NCBI RefSeq assembly: GCF_946190065.1
Contig: NZ_CAMHZD010000001.1
Span: forward strand, 62,001-126,000
Source of the DNA: Streptococcus mitis
Lineage (GTDB): Bacteria > Bacillota > Bacilli > Lactobacillales > Streptococcaceae
Length of the DNA: 64,000 nucleotides
Direction of reading: 5' to 3'
The position numbers and the translations under genes are program-made. Shown one piece after another: positions 13,011-22,850 of this stretch (position 1 is the stretch's first letter; every line of letters begins with the position of its first letter). The notes beneath the pieces are model-generated. The model made no database searches. It saw nothing but the letters and a program-made list of their open reading frames with translations, and was not told the origin of the DNA.

Positions 13011-13453
13011 CCAAACCATTTCTTCCAGATGGATGTTTTGGCTGGTTCTTCCTTTTTATCTTCCCAAAGTTTTGCAAAAGCAAGTCGAAGATCCTTTTCT
13101 TCTACTTGTACTGGTGCATTGCTATGGATAATCAGTCCGAAAGGAGAAGAAGCATGCTCTTCAGATACAATGGTAGCTTGACTATCAGTTTCTTTAGCTT
13201 CCTTTAAGTAGAAAACTTGCTTGTCAAATTCGATATTTGGAGAAATCTTTACAAATAGTGGCTCTGCTTTTTCTTGAAGGTTTTCTAAAATAGATAAAAA
13301 ACCTTTTTCTAACTGAGGGCTATTTGCTGTGTCAATATCTGCATATCCAAGGACTCTTTCTTCAAAAGTACCAAGATAACGTCTTTGCTCATCCGGATTT
13401 ATTTTTGGCCCACCATGAGCTTTTTCAAGTAATTGTTTTGATAAATCTGTCAT
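13007..13453 (-). CDS. DUF1694 (YueI-like) protein of unknown function
   Basis: A 148-aa soluble protein beginning [30 protein letters not shown]-type sequence, which I recognise as the YueI/DUF1694 family of Firmicutes. Members have a small alpha/beta fold similar to ribosomal L7Ae-type proteins, but no assigned reaction. It is transcribed opposite to its neighbours and converges with glxK. The start codon lies 6 nt after an extended -10 box (see the promoter entry), so its mRNA is probably leaderless. No membrane segment or metal-binding motif is visible. Confidence 0.75.
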   Translation of the reverse strand: MTDLSKQLLEKAHGGPKINPDEQRRYLGTFEERVLGYADIDTANSPQLEKGFLSILENLQEKAEPLFVKISPNIEFDKQVFYLKEAKETDSQATIVSEEHASSPFGLIIHSNAPVQVEEKDLRLAFAKLWEDKKEEPAKTSIWKKWFG

Positions 13454-13468
13454 GAAAACAGTATATCA
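13454..13468 (-). promoter_or_regulatory. Extended -10 promoter of the DUF1694 gene, probably leaderless
   Basis: On the minus strand the order is TGA-TATACT (13468-13460), 6 nt (GTTTTC), then the ATG at 13453. No ribosome-binding site is possible in a transcript starting at the expected position. Confidence 0.65.
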
Positions 13469-13549
13469 TAAAAGTTAGAATAAAACAGACAAAAGAAAGC
13501 GATTACTTCATAAAGTTAAGGAAAATTTGCACAAAGATAACGTTTTTTC

Positions 13550-13578
13550 TTGAAAAATGAGGGCTTTTAAGGTATTAT
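13550..13578 (+). promoter_or_regulatory. eno promoter
   Basis: TTGAAA (13550-13555), 17-nt spacer, TATTAT (13573-13578). A TAAGGAGAG ribosome-binding site precedes the eno ATG. Confidence 0.75.
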
Positions 13579-13613
13579 AGAGGTGTAAAAAATTTAACTC
13601 ATAAGGAGAGTAA

Positions 13614-14919
<1,306 letters not shown>

Positions 14920-14921
<2 letters not shown>

Positions 14922-14945
14922 AATAGTTCAGTGAACTATTTTATC
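14920..14945 (+). terminator. First terminator of eno, overlapping the stop codon
   Basis: AAATAGTT (14921-14928) pairs with AACTATTT (14934-14941) around a 5-nt loop, followed by T-rich sequence. The stem begins within the eno stop codon. Confidence 0.7.
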
Positions 14946-14992
14946 CTGAACCTTGAAATTCAAAAGTTCGGCTGTTGATTTAACAACGTTTT

Positions 14993-15027
14993 AAGCCCCT
15001 CGGATTTGATCCGAAGGGCTTTTTTCT
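14993..15027 (+). terminator. Second, strong terminator after eno
   Basis: AAGCCC/GGGCTT and CGGAT/ATCCG arms form a GC-rich stem with a small bulge, then TTTTTT. Immediately downstream lies the paired G-rich repeat described separately. Confidence 0.85.
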
Positions 15028-15032
15028 GTTCA

Positions 15033-15050
15033 GGGGGCAAAAAAGGGGCA
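15033..15050 (+). repeat. Paired G-rich direct repeat, 11-bp period (eno copy)
   Basis: GGGGGCA at 15033-15039 is repeated as AGGGGCA at 15044-15050, exactly 11 bp apart. The same arrangement follows hup and tRNA-Thr. Possible integrase arm-type sites or residue of a former integrated element; see findings. Confidence 0.5.
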
Positions 15051-15188
15051 TAACTTTTTAAAAAAGGTAAGTTAATACAAATACGATTCAGCTAATATAA
15101 TTGAAAATGATGGAAAAAAAGCTGAATTTATGGTATACTTTAACGTAGGACCTTTTTAGAAATTTTGAAAGAGTATTAAAAATTTAAA

Positions 15189-16448
15189 ATGAGAAAAATT
15201 GTTATCAATGGTGGCTTGCCCCTGCAAGGTGAGATTACCATTAGTGGTGCAAAAAATAGTGTTGTAGCTTTAATTCCAGCTATTATTTTGGCAGATGATG
15301 TTGTGACTTTAGATTGTGTACCTGATATTTCTGATGTTGCTAGTCTTGTCGAAATCATGGAGTTAATGGGTGCTACAGTTAAGCGTTATGACGATGTATT
15401 GGAGATTGATCCAAGAGGTGTTCAAAATATTCCAATGCCTTATGGGAAAATCAACAGTCTTCGTGCATCCTATTATTTTTATGGAAGTCTTTTAGGTCGC
15501 TTTGGTGAAGCCACAGTTGGCTTACCTGGAGGATGTGACCTTGGGCCTCGTCCGATTGACTTACACCTTAAGGCTTTTGAAGCTATGGGTGCTACTGTTA
15601 GCTACGAGGGAGATAACATGAAGTTATCTGCTAAAGATTCAGGACTCCATGGTGCAAGTATTTACATGGATACGGTTAGTGTCGGTGCGACGATTAATAC
15701 GATGATTGCTGCTGTTAAAGCAAAGGGGCGTACTATTATTGAAAATGCAGCCCGTGAACCTGAGATTATTGATGTTGCCACTCTCTTAAATAATATGGGT
15801 GCTCATATCCGTGGTGCTGGAACCAATATTATCATTATTGATGGTGTTGACAGATTACACGGAACGCGTCATCAGGTGATTCCAGATCGTATTGAAGCTG
15901 GAACATATATTTCTTTAGCTGCTGCAGTTGGTAAGGGAATTCGTATTAATAATGTACTATACGAGCACTTAGAAGGTTTCATTGCGAAGTTGGAAGAAAT
16001 GGGAGTTCGAATGACTGTATCTGAAGACAGCATTTTTGTCGAGGAACAGTCTAATTTGAAAGCAATCAATATTAAGACAGCTCCTTATCCTGGTTTTGCT
16101 ACTGACCTGCAACAACCAATTACTCCTCTCTTGTTAACATCGGAAGGGCGTGGTACTATTATTGATACCATTTATGAAAAACGTGTAAACCATGTTTTTG
16201 AACTAGCAAAGATGGACGCGGATATTACGACTACAAACGACCATATTTTATATACCGGTGGACGTAGTTTACGTGGAGCAAATGTAAAAGCTACTGATCT
16301 TAGGGCTGGGGCCGCACTTGTCATTGCTGGTTTGATGGCTGAAGGTAAAACTGAAATTACAAATATTGAGTTCATCTTACGTGGTTATTCAGATATTATT
16401 GAAAAATTACGTAATCTAGGAGCGGATATTACACTTGTTGAAGAATAA
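15189..16448 (+). CDS. murA: UDP-N-acetylglucosamine 1-carboxyvinyltransferase
   Basis: First committed step of peptidoglycan synthesis: transfers enolpyruvate from PEP to UDP-GlcNAc. The 419-aa protein has the catalytic cysteine in the [15 protein letters not shown] loop (Cys about 116), so it should be fosfomycin-sensitive in principle. The N-terminus [19 protein letters not shown] is the usual UDP-GlcNAc site. Low-GC Gram-positives have two paralogues (MurA and MurZ/MurA2); I have not separated them. A TATACT -10 box is at 15134-15139, and an AAAGAG stretch is the only ribosome-binding site candidate. An acetyltransferase and spxR follow. Confidence 0.95.
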   Translation: MRKIVINGGLPLQGEITISGAKNSVVALIPAIILADDVVTLDCVPDISDVASLVEIMELMGATVKRYDDVLEIDPRGVQNIPMPYGKINSLRASYYFYGSLLGRFGEATVGLPGGCDLGPRPIDLHLKAFEAMGATVSYEGDNMKLSAKDSGLHGASIYMDTVSVGATINTMIAAVKAKGRTIIENAAREPEIIDVATLLNNMGAHIRGAGTNIIIIDGVDRLHGTRHQVIPDRIEAGTYISLAAAVGKGIRINNVLYEHLEGFIAKLEEMGVRMTVSEDSIFVEEQSNLKAINIKTAPYPGFATDLQQPITPLLLTSEGRGTIIDTIYEKRVNHVFELAKMDADITTTNDHILYTGGRSLRGANVKATDLRAGAALVIAGLMAEGKTEITNIEFILRGYSDIIEKLRNLGADITLVEE

Positions 16449-16463
16449 ACCGTAGAGGTGTTT

Positions 16464-17015
16464 ATGAATATTTGGACCAAATTAGCAATGTTTTCTTTTT
16501 TTGAAACGGATCGCTTGTATTTGCGTCCTTTCTTTTTTAGTGATAGTCAGGACTTCCATGAGATAGCTTCAAATCCAGAAAATTTACAATTCATTTTTCC
16601 AAGTCAAGCTAGTTTGGAAGAGAGTCAATATGCACTGGCCAATTATTTTATGAAGGCTCCTTTGGGAGTATGGGCTATTTGTGACAAGAAAACAGAAAAA
16701 ATGATTGGTTCAATTAAATTTGAAAAGATAGATGAAATTAAAAAAGAAGCAGAACTTGGTTATTTTTTGAGAAAAGATGCATGGTGTCAAGGTTTTATGA
16801 CAGAAGTTGTTAAAAAACTTTGTCAGCTTGCTTTTGAAGAATTTGGTTTAAAACAATTAGCCATCATTACTCACCTTGAAAATGAAGCTAGCCAACGGGT
16901 TGCTCTTAAGGCTGGATTTCGATTGATTCGTCAGTTTAAAGGAAGTGATCGCTATACAAGGAAAATGCGTGATTATCTTGAGTTTCGCTTTGTAAAGGGA
17001 GAAATTAATGAGTAA
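16464..17015 (+). CDS. GNAT-family N-acetyltransferase, RimJ/RimL-like
   Basis: A 183-aa protein with the layout ETDRLYLRPF ... IGSIKFEKI ... AELGYFLRKDAWCQGFMTEVV, then the acetyl-CoA loop and KAGFRLIRQFKG, typical of the RimJ/RimL-type GNAT group that acetylates protein N-termini or small amines. The ATG at 16464 is chosen because AGAGGTG sits just upstream; the GTG inside that site (16458) is an unlikely start. It lies between murA and spxR and overlaps the spxR start by 8 nt. The substrate is unknown. Confidence 0.8.
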   Translation: MNIWTKLAMFSFFETDRLYLRPFFFSDSQDFHEIASNPENLQFIFPSQASLEESQYALANYFMKAPLGVWAICDKKTEKMIGSIKFEKIDEIKKEAELGYFLRKDAWCQGFMTEVVKKLCQLAFEEFGLKQLAIITHLENEASQRVALKAGFRLIRQFKGSDRYTRKMRDYLEFRFVKGEINE

Positions 17016-18285
17016 ACACCAAGAAATTCTAAGTTATTTGGAAGAATTACCTGTTGGTAAAAGGGTCAGTGTTCGAAGCATTTCCAATCATCTGGGAGTC
17101 AGTGATGGAACGGCCTATCGGGCTATCAAGGAAGCTGAAAACCGTGGAATTGTAGAGACTCGCCCAAGGAGTGGTACTATCCGTGTTAAATCTCAGAAAG
17201 TTGCTATAGAAAGATTAACTTTTGCTGAAATTGCAGAAGTGACTTCTTCTGAGGTTCTAGCTGGTCAAGAAGGTTTAGAGAGAGAATTTAGTAAGTTCTC
17301 AATCGGTGCGATGACTGAGCAAAATATCTTATCTTACCTTCATGATGGGGGGCTCTTGATTGTCGGAGACCGGACTCGTATTCAATTATTAGCGCTGGAA
17401 AATGAAAATGCAGTTCTGGTTACAGGTGGATTTCAGGTTCATGATGATGTGATTAAACTGGCTAACCAAAAAGGAATTCCTGTTTTAAGAAGCAAACATG
17501 ACACTTTCACCGTTGCGACTATGATCAATAAAGCCTTGTCAAATGTTCAAATCAAAACAGATATTTTGACAGTTGAGAAGCTGTACCGTCCGAGTCATGA
17601 ATATGGTTTTCTGAGAGAGACCGACACTGTTAAAGATTATTTGGACTTGGTACGCAAGAATCGTAGTAGTCGTTTTCCGGTTATCAATCAACATCAGGTT
17701 GTTGTGGGCGTTGTAACCATGAGAGACGCTGGTGATAAGTCACCAAGTACCACAATTGATAAGGTCATGTCCCGCAGTCTATTTTTAGTTGGATTATCGA
17801 CAAACATTGCCAATGTGAGTCAACGGATGATTGCCGAAGACTTTGAAATGGTACCAGTTATTCGAAATAATCAAACCTTGCTTGGCGTTGTAACTAGACG
17901 AGATGTCATGGAGAAGATGAGTCGTTCCCAAGTTTCTGCTCTACCTACTTTTTCTGAGCAGATTGGACAAAAACTTTCTTATCATCATGATGAAGTAGTC
18001 CTTACAGTGGAACCCTTTATGCTTGAGAAGAACGGTGTTTTGGCTAATGGTGTATTGGCAGAAATTTTGACCCACATGACCCAAGATTTAGTTGTTAATA
18101 GTGGTCGAAATCTCATTATTGAGCAGATGCTGATTTACTTTTTACAGGCTGTTCAGATAGATGATATACTGCGCATTCAAGCACGAATTATTCATCACAC
18201 TAGACGGTCAGCGATTATTGATTATGATATTTATCATGGTCACCAGATTGTTTCAAAAGCAAATGTGACCGTTAAAATTAATTAG
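17008..18285 (+). CDS. spxR: SpxR-type regulator (HTH-DRTGG-CBS-HotDog)
   Basis: A 425-aa multidomain protein. Residues 1-60 form a winged helix (GKRVSVRSISNHLGVSDGTAYRAIKEAE). Residues about 70-180 match a DRTGG domain, 190-310 hold two CBS motifs (FPVINQHQVVVGVVTMRDA and VPVIRNNQTLLGVVTRRDV), and 320-425 are a HotDog fold. This matches SpxR of pneumococcus, which affects pyruvate oxidase (spxB) expression, and B. subtilis YtoI. CBS pairs usually sense adenine nucleotides. It starts inside the preceding acetyltransferase gene and is followed 15 nt later by map. Confidence 0.88.
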   Translation: MSKHQEILSYLEELPVGKRVSVRSISNHLGVSDGTAYRAIKEAENRGIVETRPRSGTIRVKSQKVAIERLTFAEIAEVTSSEVLAGQEGLEREFSKFSIGAMTEQNILSYLHDGGLLIVGDRTRIQLLALENENAVLVTGGFQVHDDVIKLANQKGIPVLRSKHDTFTVATMINKALSNVQIKTDILTVEKLYRPSHEYGFLRETDTVKDYLDLVRKNRSSRFPVINQHQVVVGVVTMRDAGDKSPSTTIDKVMSRSLFLVGLSTNIANVSQRMIAEDFEMVPVIRNNQTLLGVVTRRDVMEKMSRSQVSALPTFSEQIGQKLSYHHDEVVLTVEPFMLEKNGVLANGVLAEILTHMTQDLVVNSGRNLIIEQMLIYFLQAVQIDDILRIQARIIHHTRRSAIIDYDIYHGHQIVSKANVTVKIN

Positions 18286-18300
18286 AAACTAGGAGAAAAA

Positions 18301-19161
18301 ATGATAACATTAAAATCAGCTCGTGAAATCGAAGCTATGGACAAGGCTGGGGATTTTCTAGCAAGTATTCATATCGGCTTACGTGATTTGATTAAGCCTA
18401 GCGTAGATATGTGGGAAGTTGAAGAGTATGTCCGCCGTCGTTGTAAGGAAGAAAATTTCCTTCCGCTTCAGATTGGTGTTGACGGTGCTATGATGGACTA
18501 TCCTTATGCTACCTGCTGCTCTCTTAACGATGAAGTAGCTCACGCTTTTCCTCGTCACTATATCTTGAAAGATGGAGATTTGCTCAAGGTTGATATGGTT
18601 TTGGGAGGTCCTATTGCTAAATCTGATCTGAATGTCTCAAAACTAAACTTCAACAATGTGGAGCAAATGAAAAAATACACTCAGAGCTACTCTGGTGGTC
18701 TAGCAGACTCTTGTTGGGCTTATGCTGTTGGTACACCGTCCGAAGAAGTGAAAAAATTGATGGATGTAACCAAAGAAGCCATGTACAAGGGAATCGAGCA
18801 AGCTGTTGTTGGAAATCGTATCGGTGATATTGGTGCAGCGATTCAAGAATACGCTGAAAGTCGTGGTTACGGTGTAGTACGTGATTTGGTTGGTCATGGT
18901 GTTGGTCCAACCATGCACGAAGAACCAATGGTTCCTAACTATGGTATTGCTGGTCGTGGGCTTCGCCTCCGTGAAGGAATGGTATTGACCATTGAACCAA
19001 TGATCAATACAGGTGACTGGGAAATTGATACAGATATGAAGACTGGTTGGGCGCATAAGACCATTGACGGTGGTTTATCTTGTCAATATGAACACCAATT
19101 CGTGATTACGAAAGATGGACCTGTTATTTTGACTAGCCAAGGTGAAGAAGGAACTTATTAA
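18301..19161 (+). CDS. map: Type I methionine aminopeptidase
   Basis: Removes the initiator methionine from nascent proteins; essential cytosolic metalloenzyme. The 286-aa protein keeps the metal-binding residues in KVDMVLG, the HGVGPTMHEEP histidine block and the C-terminal TIEPMINTG and YEHQF blocks. Relative to the E. coli enzyme there is an insert of roughly 25-30 residues (about residues 103-130, PIAKSDLNVSKLNFNNVEQM and on), a known streptococcal variant. An AGGAGAAAA site precedes the ATG. It ends the murA-GNAT-spxR-map series. Confidence 0.95.
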   Translation: MITLKSAREIEAMDKAGDFLASIHIGLRDLIKPSVDMWEVEEYVRRRCKEENFLPLQIGVDGAMMDYPYATCCSLNDEVAHAFPRHYILKDGDLLKVDMVLGGPIAKSDLNVSKLNFNNVEQMKKYTQSYSGGLADSCWAYAVGTPSEEVKKLMDVTKEAMYKGIEQAVVGNRIGDIGAAIQEYAESRGYGVVRDLVGHGVGPTMHEEPMVPNYGIAGRGLRLREGMVLTIEPMINTGDWEIDTDMKTGWAHKTIDGGLSCQYEHQFVITKDGPVILTSQGEEGTY

Positions 19162-19230
19162 TAAAAAGTGAAAAGGCTGCTGGATGTTCATTTTGAAAAA
19201 TTGAGTAGATCGGTTCATATTAAATTAAAT

Positions 19231-19277
19231 AAACGCATTGTATCAAGTTTTAGATAGCTGATATGATGCGTTTTTCT
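19231..19277 (+). terminator. Terminator after map
   Basis: AAACGCAT (19231-19238) pairs with ATGCGTTT (19266-19273), with an inner TATCA/TGATA helix, then a T run. Apart from this and the ribF promoter I see nothing else in 19162-19421. Confidence 0.7.
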
Positions 19278-19406
19278 GATTTTAAGATTTTTAATTCAAT
19301 CTCTTGTTCTTTATTAAGATTTCAAAAACAAAATTCTTCTAAACTGCTACACTTCAGGTTAAAAAAGGACATTTCAGATTTTCTGGTTCAGAAATAGCTA
19401 TCACTA

Positions 19407-19415
19407 TGATATAAT
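19407..19415 (+). promoter_or_regulatory. Extended -10 promoter of ribF, probably leaderless
   Basis: TGA-TATAAT is a consensus extended -10 box. The ribF ATG begins 6 nt later at 19422, at the expected transcription start. There is no Shine-Dalgarno. Confidence 0.7.
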
Positions 19416-19421
19416 TATTTT

Positions 19422-20339
19422 ATGATTATTACTATTCCTATAAAAAACCAAAAAGATATTGGCACACCATCTGATTCAGTCGTTGTTTTAGGCTATTTTG
19501 ATGGTATACATAAGGGACATCAAGAATTATTTCGTGTTGCCAACAAGGCTGCGAGAAAGGATTTATTGCCTATCGTAGTTATGACCTTTAATGAATCTCC
19601 AAAGATTGCTTTAGAGCCTTATCATCCTGATTTGTTTTTACATATTTTGAATCCTGCTGAACGTGAGAGGAAATTAAAGCGTGAAGGTGTAGAAGAATTA
19701 TATCTTCTTGATTTTAGTAGTCAATTTGCTAGTCTCACGGCAGAAGAATTTTTTGCAACTTATATAAAGGCTATGAATGCCAAAATTATTGTTGCAGGAT
19801 TTGATTATACATTTGGTTCTGACAAAAAAACAGCAGAAGACTTAAAGGATTACTTTGATGGAGAAGTTATCATTGTCCCCCCTGTAGAAGATGAGAAAGG
19901 AAAGATTAGTTCAACTCGTATCCGTCAAGCTATTTTAGAAGGAAATGTGAAAGAAGCAGGAGAACTTTTGGGGGCACCTCTTCCATCAAGAGGTATGGTG
20001 GTTCATGGTAACGCTCGTGGTCGTACGATTGGTTATCCAACGGCTAATTTGGTGCTTTTAGACCGTACTTATATGCCGGCAGATGGCGTTTATGTGGTTG
20101 ATGTTGAGATTCAAAGACAGAAATATCGTGCTATGGCTAGTGTCGGTAAAAATGTGACCTTTGATGGAGAAGAAGCACGTTTTGAAGTCAACATTTTTGA
20201 TTTTAATCAAGATATTTATGGGGAAACCGTCATGGTTTATTGGCTTGATCGCATTCGAGATATGACCAAATTTGACTCAGTTGACCAATTAGTAGACCAG
20301 TTAAAGGCAGATGAAGAAGTAGCTCGGAATTGGTCTTAA
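19422..20339 (+). CDS. ribF: Bifunctional riboflavin kinase / FAD synthetase
   Basis: Converts riboflavin to FMN, then FAD. The 305-aa protein has the N-terminal adenylyltransferase domain with the HxGH-like loop YFDGIHKGHQE (about residues 27-37) and SSTRIRQAI, then the C-terminal flavokinase domain with GNARGRTIGYPTANL (about residues 197-211). Length and order are normal. The ATG has no ribosome-binding site and coincides with the predicted +1 of an extended -10 promoter. It is convergent with yitT across a shared terminator. Confidence 0.95.
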   Translation: MIITIPIKNQKDIGTPSDSVVVLGYFDGIHKGHQELFRVANKAARKDLLPIVVMTFNESPKIALEPYHPDLFLHILNPAERERKLKREGVEELYLLDFSSQFASLTAEEFFATYIKAMNAKIIVAGFDYTFGSDKKTAEDLKDYFDGEVIIVPPVEDEKGKISSTRIRQAILEGNVKEAGELLGAPLPSRGMVVHGNARGRTIGYPTANLVLLDRTYMPADGVYVVDVEIQRQKYRAMASVGKNVTFDGEEARFEVNIFDFNQDIYGETVMVYWLDRIRDMTKFDSVDQLVDQLKADEEVARNWS

Positions 20340-20355
20340 GAAATTGAGTAAACAA

Positions 20356-20430
20356 AAAAAGAGGTTGTCTGTAACCCAAAAGATAGAAGATTTAGTCTAA
20401 CTTTTGAGGTCACTACAAGACCTCTTTTAT
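20356..20430. terminator. Bidirectional terminator between ribF and yitT
   Basis: AAAAAGAGGTTGT near 20356 pairs with ACAAGACCTCTTTT near 20415-20428 (one bulge). It is A-rich on one side and T-rich on the other, so it can serve both convergent genes. Confidence 0.7.
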
Positions 20431-21275
20431 TCTTTTTCAAAGGTAAATCCTTCTCCAAGTATTTCGTGGGCTTCTGTGATCGTGATAAAGGCTTGAGGAT
20501 CGATTCGATGAATCATTTCCTTCATTTTCACAATTTCATTTCTTCCGACAATACAGTAAATGATTTTTAAATCTTCTTGACTATAATAACCTTGCCCTGA
20601 GATGAAAGTAACGCCTCTTCCTAGGTCATCATTAATCGCCTTTGCAAGTTGGTCAGGACGTTTTGTGATAATCATAAAACCTTTACCAGCATAGCCTCCT
20701 TCACCAATCAAATCAATCACACGAGAAACGATAAAATCAAATAAGAGCGTGTAGGAAACCAATCTCAAATCCTTGAAGATTAGGAGAATAAGCATGAGAA
20801 TACAAAAATCTAAGATAAAGAGTAGTTTTCCCATGGATATATGAGTGTATTTATTGAGAATACGAGCTACAATATCAGTTCCACCAGTTGTCCCACCAGC
20901 ATTGAAGATAATCCCGAGCCCAATTCCCAATAGAATTCCAGCTATGAGGGCTGTAATCAGTAAATCACCTTGCAGATCAATATGAAGGGGAATCCGCTCA
21001 AAAATAGCCAACCAAGCGGACAAAGCTAAGGTTCCTAGTAAACTAGAATAGAGGGATTTGGCTCCAAAGATTTTCCAAGCTAGGATGAAAAGGGGAATAT
21101 TAATCAGCAAGTTCATGAGAGAAACAGGGATTTTAAAAAGATAAAAGGTGATGAGGGTAATACCTGTCGCCCCTCCTTCAAAGAGATGATGGGGAACTAC
21201 AAAATAAGTCAGCCCAAAAGCATAAATAGCAGCACCTAGTAAAATGGTTAAAACGGGATAAATTTTTTTAATCAT
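20427..21275 (-). CDS. YitT family membrane protein (DUF161/DUF2179)
   Basis: A 282-aa integral membrane protein with about five to six hydrophobic segments in the first 190 residues (for example the glycine-rich stretch after ITALIAGILLGIGLG), followed by a soluble C-terminal DUF2179 domain (RPDQLAKAINDDLGRGVTFISGQGYYSQ). It carries GGTTGGTDIVARIL, the strongly conserved YitT signature. Its function is unknown; transport has been proposed for the family. An AGAGGTTCC-type site precedes the ATG. It is divergent from degV. Confidence 0.88.
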   Translation of the reverse strand: MIKKIYPVLTILLGAAIYAFGLTYFVVPHHLFEGGATGITLITFYLFKIPVSLMNLLINIPLFILAWKIFGAKSLYSSLLGTLALSAWLAIFERIPLHIDLQGDLLITALIAGILLGIGLGIIFNAGGTTGGTDIVARILNKYTHISMGKLLFILDFCILMLILLIFKDLRLVSYTLLFDFIVSRVIDLIGEGGYAGKGFMIITKRPDQLAKAINDDLGRGVTFISGQGYYSQEDLKIIYCIVGRNEIVKMKEMIHRIDPQAFITITEAHEILGEGFTFEKE

Positions 21276-21415
21276 AGGAACCTCTTTTCTTATAAGTAGA
21301 TTATATCAAATTTTTAAGGAAAATTTGAATGACTCCATTAGGATTTTTAATCTTTTTTTGATATAATTAAGAGTAAGAAAACCAATCTGAATCCTAAAAT
21401 AGAAAGATTGCAACT

Positions 21416-22255
21416 ATGACAAAAATTAAGATTGTAACCGATTCATCTGTTACTATTGAACCAGAACTAGTAAAACAATTAGATATCACTGTTGTTCCAC
21501 TATCTGTAATGATTGATAATGTTGTTTATTCTGATGCTGATTTAAAAGAAGAAGGTAAATTTCTTCAGTTGATGCAAGAAGCTAAAAATCTTCCTAAGAC
21601 AAGCCAGCCACCTGTAGGTGTCTTTGCTGAAGTGTTTGAAGAACTATCTAAGGATGGTAGCCAGATTCTTGCTATTCATATGTCTCATGCCCTTTCAGGT
21701 ACTGTAGAAGCAGCACGCCAAGGTGCTAGTTTATCTACTGCCGACGTGACGGTGATTGATAGTTCCTTCACTGATCAAGCCTTGAAATTCCAGGTAGTTG
21801 AGGCTGCGAAGTTAGCTCAAGAAGGCAAAGATATGGAGGAAATTCTAACTCGTGTAGAAGCAGTTAAAAACAACACAGAACTCTATATTGGCGTTTCAAC
21901 TTTGGAAAATTTGGTAAAAGGTGGTCGTATTGGTCGTGTAACTGGATTGTTGAGTTCACTTCTCAATATACGTGTTGTTATGCAAATGAAAGACCATGAA
22001 TTGCAGCCAATTGTTAAAGGTCGTGGAGCTAAAACCTTTAAAAAATGGTTAGATGAGTTAATAGCAACTCTCTCTGAACGTTCTGTAGCAGAGATTGGAA
22101 TTTCATATTCTGGTAGTGCTGATTGGGCAAAAGAGATGAAAGAAAGTTTACAAGCTTATGTCGAAAAGCCAATTTCTGTTTTGGAAACGGGTTCCATTAT
22201 TCAAACTCACACGGGTGAGAACGCTTGGGCTATTTTGGTACGTTACCACTCCTAA
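21416..22255 (+). CDS. DegV family fatty-acid-binding protein
   Basis: A 279-aa soluble protein with the family order [14 protein letters not shown] (phosphate/fatty-acid carboxylate loop), [38 protein letters not shown] and [20 protein letters not shown]. DegV-type proteins (also called FakB) bind fatty acids and present them to the kinase FakA; whether this copy is a working FakB partner is inference. An extended -10 (TGATATAAT) lies at about 21358. It sits upstream of hup. Confidence 0.9.
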   Translation: MTKIKIVTDSSVTIEPELVKQLDITVVPLSVMIDNVVYSDADLKEEGKFLQLMQEAKNLPKTSQPPVGVFAEVFEELSKDGSQILAIHMSHALSGTVEAARQGASLSTADVTVIDSSFTDQALKFQVVEAAKLAQEGKDMEEILTRVEAVKNNTELYIGVSTLENLVKGGRIGRVTGLLSSLLNIRVVMQMKDHELQPIVKGRGAKTFKKWLDELIATLSERSVAEIGISYSGSADWAKEMKESLQAYVEKPISVLETGSIIQTHTGENAWAILVRYHS

Positions 22256-22292
22256 AAAAATAAATAAAATGGGAAGAAATAGTGTTTTTAAC

Positions 22293-22321
22293 TTGACCTA
22301 AAAGGGATTTTAGGATATGAT
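22293..22321 (+). promoter_or_regulatory. hup promoter
   Basis: TTGACC (22293-22298), 17-nt spacer, TATGAT (22316-22321). A TTGGAGGA ribosome-binding site precedes the ATG. Confidence 0.7.
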
Positions 22322-22362
22322 TATATTTGTTAATTAGAAATTAAATTGGAGGAATCGTTAAC

Positions 22363-22638
22363 ATGGCAAACAAACAAGATTTGATCGCTAAAGTAGCAGA
22401 AGCTACAGAATTGACTAAGAAAGACTCAGCAGCAGCAGTTGAAGCTGTATTCGCAGCAGTAACAGAGTACCTTGCAGCTGGTGAAAAAGTTCAATTAATC
22501 GGTTTTGGTAACTTTGAAGTTCGTGAGCGTGCTGCACGTAAAGGTCGCAACCCACAAACTGGTAAAGAAATCAAAATTGCAGCTTCTAAAGTTCCAGCAT
22601 TCAAAGCTGGTAAAGCTCTTAAAGACGCTGTTAAATAA
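22363..22638 (+). CDS. hup: Histone-like DNA-binding protein HU
   Basis: A 91-aa basic protein of the HU/IHF family: [23 protein letters not shown] start, [24 protein letters not shown] beta-arm with the DNA-intercalating proline, and the [16 protein letters not shown] end. It bends and compacts chromosomal DNA. Codon use is highly biased and a strong ribosome-binding site is present, as expected for an abundant protein. It is monocistronic, with its own promoter and terminator. The single HU of streptococci is also called HlpA. Confidence 0.97.
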   Translation: MANKQDLIAKVAEATELTKKDSAAAVEAVFAAVTEYLAAGEKVQLIGFGNFEVRERAARKGRNPQTGKEIKIAASKVPAFKAGKALKDAVK

Positions 22639-22649
22639 TTTGAATTTTA

Positions 22650-22697
22650 AAAGCCTATTGCATCAGCTTTCTAGCTTGGTCAGTAGGCTTTTTTTGT
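22650..22697 (+). terminator. Terminator of hup
   Basis: AAGCCTA pairs with TAGGCTT through a long interrupted stem, followed by a run of seven Ts. Confidence 0.75.
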
Positions 22698-22702
22698 GTT
22701 TA

Positions 22703-22720
22703 GGGGGCAAATAGGGGGCA
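22703..22720 (+). repeat. Paired G-rich direct repeat, 11-bp period (hup copy)
   Basis: GGGGGCA at 22703-22709 and again at 22714-22720, 11 bp apart, five bases after the hup terminator. It has the same design and orientation as the eno copy. Confidence 0.55.
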
Positions 22721-22850
22721 GAATATGAATGAACTAGTACTGAAAAAATCTTTCAAATACAAGCTAATTCAATTTGCGTAGCAGAAATCATACAAATAAA
22801 ATTGATTATAGTAAAATAGGATTAGAATTATTAAGAAAGTTGGTTCTTTA

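Noticed and set aside
22505-22714. 69-codon frame overlapping hup in another frame
   Set aside because: Lysine/leucine-rich shadow of the strongly biased hup coding sequence, running through its terminator.
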